Assembly: GCA_027886785.1 (NCBI GenBank)
Contig: JAPCJV010000120.1
Coordinates: 1 to 6,187 of the forward strand
DNA length: 6,187 nt
Source of the DNA: Nitrososphaerota archaeon
GTDB taxonomy: Archaea > Thermoproteota > Nitrososphaeria > Nitrososphaerales > CADDZS01
Direction: 5' to 3'
Of the stretch, positions 4,332-6,187 are shown in pieces. Made by a program: the position numbers and the translations under genes. Under the pieces are notes generated by a model that ran no database searches, had not been told where the DNA came from, and saw nothing but the letters and a program-made list of their open reading frames with translations. How positions within the stretch are numbered: the stretch's first letter is position 1; the number at the start of each line of letters is the position of its first letter.

Positions 4332-5675
4332 TCAGCTTCCGACCGCTCGGGTTACTCCCACTTCTTTGATCATCATGGCAGGTGCCAGCGTGGGCGTGGT
4401 GACTTCCCACCACTTTATCCAGTCTCGATCCCTGGAAATCATTTCAATATTCAGGAGCTGTCGCGGGACGGAATCGCTGAGCCGAAAGCCTGCAACCGGC
4501 TCTGAGATCTCTCCACCCTGGATTCGGAACGCCGCGTCCCTCGGTACCGTAGAATAATCCCCGGATTGCATGTTCTGATAGCGGGTGTACCAGTTGTTCG
4601 TAACAAACAGGCCTTCTCCGGTCTCGTGGATCATTTCTTCGAGTGACGCGTTTCCCGCATTGAATACAAGGGATGTCGGTCTGGGGGCAATTATTCCCGC
4701 GTTTCCGGTGGATTTATCCTTTCCGAACTTTTTGGCAGTAGAAGAATTGTGGAGAATGGTCTGGAAAACGCCTTTGTCAATGATCTCGTTTATCCCGGTG
4801 GGTACCCCTTCATCATCAAAGACCCTACCTCCTAAGCCGTGGTCGTACACGCCATAATCCTCGACTGTTAATGCATCGATGGCCACTCCCTTTCCGAGCT
4901 TGTCGACAAGAAAAGAATTTCCGGACTCAATCGCGAAAGCGGAGGCAGAGCTGCCCACGGGGAGAATGTTGGAAACAACAGTGGGAGAGAATACTACGTT
5001 GTATTTGCCTTCGGTGACCTGTTTTGGGTTCAAAGCTCTCTTTGCGAACTCCCCGGCTCGCCTGCCGGCTTCGCCCGGATGAAAATCGGCCATGTACGAA
5101 GAGCAAGAGAGACCGTGCCCCGAAGCGTTGTCGTCTGCAAACGCCCTAACGTTCAGCAAAATCTGGGTCTGGCGATCTTTTCCGCGAGATCCGGCTGAGG
5201 TAATCATAAACAATTCTGTGAATTCAGTATTCAGGGATCCACTTGCCCTAACTGCCCCGGCGCCGGTTGCCTGATCGATCGCGTCGCGGACAAATTCCAC
5301 CAGGGGAGCGTCTGCAATTTGCGAATCAAAGTTGGAATGATCTCTATAGCTGAAAGGGCCCTGTGGAAGAGGAACATAATCCTCGCTGACGGGAAGAGCC
5401 TCGCAGGACCGGACCAGGTTTGTGATAAATCTCTTGATTCCCTCTTCAGTGGGGTTGAAAGTACTTCCAACGATCCGCTTTTTCTCCTTCGCCAAGTATA
5501 TGTCGAGGGTGATATCTCTCACGTTGTTAACGAGGGTAATCTCGTTGTTCGCAAACCGGACCTGGGAATCATTGGCCTTTGCACACAGGATTGAAGCGTC
5601 GCTTGAGCCGTGCCTCAGAGCCTCGGAAAGCGCAAATTCCGCGATTTCTTCTTGGCTTTCCTGTCGGGTGATCAT
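4332..5675 (-). CDS. pmbA: TldE/PmbA family subunit of a TldD/TldE metalloprotease
   Basis: This 447-residue protein has the TldD/PmbA layout. The N-terminal half begins MITRQESQEEIAEFALSEAL and includes FANNEITLVNN (41-51). The C-terminal half carries FDDEGVPTGINEIIDKGVFQ (286-305), HNSSTAKKFG (309-318), STGNAG (322-327), and the late block GLFVTNNWYTRYQ...GDYS...FRIQGGEISEPVAGFRLSD. The position where TldD carries its zinc-binding HExxxH reads NILPVGSSASAFAIESG (236-252) with no His, so this is the non-catalytic TldE/PmbA partner. In E. coli the TldD-TldE heterodimer digests unfolded peptides, matures microcin B17 and degrades the CcdA antitoxin. The ATG at 5675 overlaps the tldD TGA as ATGA, implying translational coupling; upstream in-frame codons to 5762 lie inside tldD and were excluded. 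Confidence 0.92.
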   Translation of the reverse strand: MITRQESQEEIAEFALSEALRHGSSDASILCAKANDSQVRFANNEITLVNNVRDITLDIYLAKEKKRIVGSTFNPTEEGIKRFITNLVRSCEALPVSEDYVPLPQGPFSYRDHSNFDSQIADAPLVEFVRDAIDQATGAGAVRASGSLNTEFTELFMITSAGSRGKDRQTQILLNVRAFADDNASGHGLSCSSYMADFHPGEAGRRAGEFAKRALNPKQVTEGKYNVVFSPTVVSNILPVGSSASAFAIESGNSFLVDKLGKGVAIDALTVEDYGVYDHGLGGRVFDDEGVPTGINEIIDKGVFQTILHNSSTAKKFGKDKSTGNAGIIAPRPTSLVFNAGNASLEEMIHETGEGLFVTNNWYTRYQNMQSGDYSTVPRDAAFRIQGGEISEPVAGFRLSDSVPRQLLNIEMISRDRDWIKWWEVTTPTLAPAMMIKEVGVTRAVGS

Positions 5676-6187
5676 CTTGCACCGACCCTCACATTCCGCA
5701 GCCGCACGTGAGGCGCGCCGAAATATACAGGGGCTCCCTGCATGGGATCGCCCTTGCCGCAAGTTCCGCAGGTGTACCGGAGATCCGAAGCTCTTGCGTC
5801 AATGCTGCCCCAGTACTTCGGGGTGGTGATTTCAAGGACCGGATCCTTTAGAGCTTGCTTGAGCTCTCCGTTTTCTATCAGGTACGCTTCCAACCCCACG
5901 TACCTTTGATTCAATCTCTTGTCGTCGATGTTCCACTCCATGAAACTCTTGATGTACACTCCCTTTTTCGTTTCCTTGAGCATTTCCTCGAACGTCCAAT
6001 CGCCCGGCTCGATGAAAGTGTTCCCCATCCTAATTATCGGCTCCCGATCGAATTGAACTGCTCTGGATGAGCCGTTGCTGTTGATGTGAAAGTAGCTCGC
6101 GGTCGCCCGGTTTTGGAGGAATTCTGTAAATCGGCCGTTGGAGATGAGCTTGCGCTTTCTAGCTTTCACTCCTTCGTCATCGTACAG
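5672..6187 (-). CDS. tldD: TldD family metalloprotease, C-terminal part (5' end outside window)
   Basis: The frame runs from the right edge to TGA at 5672-5674, giving 171 residues. It begins LYDDEGVKARKRKLISNGRF, the counterpart of FDDEGVPTG in PmbA, followed by FLQNRATASYF, GNTFIEPGDWTFEEMLKETKKGVYI, and the TldD-typical end LRYTCGTCGKGDPMQGAPVYFG then HVRLRNVRVGAR. The zinc-binding HExxxH motif of TldD sits N-terminal to this segment and would be beyond the window. With the adjacent PmbA it should form the heterodimeric cytoplasmic peptidase. The apparent GTG at 6167-6169 is an internal valine, not a start. Assignment as TldD rather than a second PmbA rests on gene order and on the CGKG...G.P C-terminus. 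Confidence 0.85.
   Translation of the reverse strand: MYDDEGVKARKRKLISNGRFTEFLQNRATASYFHINSNGSSRAVQFDREPIIRMGNTFIEPGDWTFEEMLKETKKGVYIKSFMEWNIDDKRLNQRYVGLEAYLIENGELKQALKDPVLEITTPKYWGSIDARASDLRYTCGTCGKGDPMQGAPVYFGAPHVRLRNVRVGAR

Noticed and set aside
5676..5762. N-terminal extension of PmbA
   Set aside because: The extra codons lie inside the tldD coding region and encode an Arg-rich non-homologous stretch; the ATG at 5675 with ATGA overlap is the natural start.

Overview
The window looks archaeal, most likely from the Thaumarchaeota/Nitrososphaeria or a close relative. The reasons are a protein resembling the NitrOD5 ('Nitrosopumilus output domain') family, TATA-like boxes close to start codons, several TTG starts with no Shine-Dalgarno sequence, small stand-alone DNA-binding proteins, and a bkd/pdh-type E1 alpha next to a TldD/PmbA pair. 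Lineage is inferred from gene content; no marker gene is present.

Layout. The left edge (1-227, +) holds the end of a two-helix membrane protein whose stop codon faces a convergent gene one base away. From 229 to 1653 all genes lie on the minus strand: a conserved-looking 89-residue protein (229-498), a NitrOD5-like protein (577-939), a three-helix membrane protein (1006-1359), and a very small ribbon-helix-helix-like protein (1492-1653) hidden opposite a spurious plus-strand frame. Divergent from it are an AbrB/SpoVT-type regulator (1771-1962, +) and a class I aminotransferase (2049-3221, +). The aminotransferase converges, six bases apart, on a minus-strand group running in from the right edge: TldD C-terminal part (to 5672), PmbA/TldE (4332-5675, ATGA overlap with tldD), and 2-oxoacid dehydrogenase E1 alpha (3228-4310).

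The right half is an amino-acid/peptide metabolism region. TldD/PmbA would process peptides or proteins, the aminotransferase interconverts amino acids and 2-oxo acids, and the E1 alpha, with branched-chain-type motifs, would feed 2-oxo acids into an acyl-CoA-forming complex. The E1 beta, E2 and E3 genes are not in the window.

The left half is a cluster of small regulatory-looking proteins. The most notable non-coding signal is that three intergenic regions each carry a good inverted repeat around or next to a TATA-like element: 506-543 (perfect 9-bp arms flanking the best TATA box), 1668-1692 (9 of 10 pairs, at the promoter of the RHH-like gene) and 2002-2038 (11-bp arms, one bulge, upstream of the aminotransferase). 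They differ in sequence, so they may be operators for different regulators, and small DNA-binding proteins are encoded right beside two of them. No RNA genes, CRISPR arrays or insertion sequences were seen. No stretch over 300 bases is without a gene.
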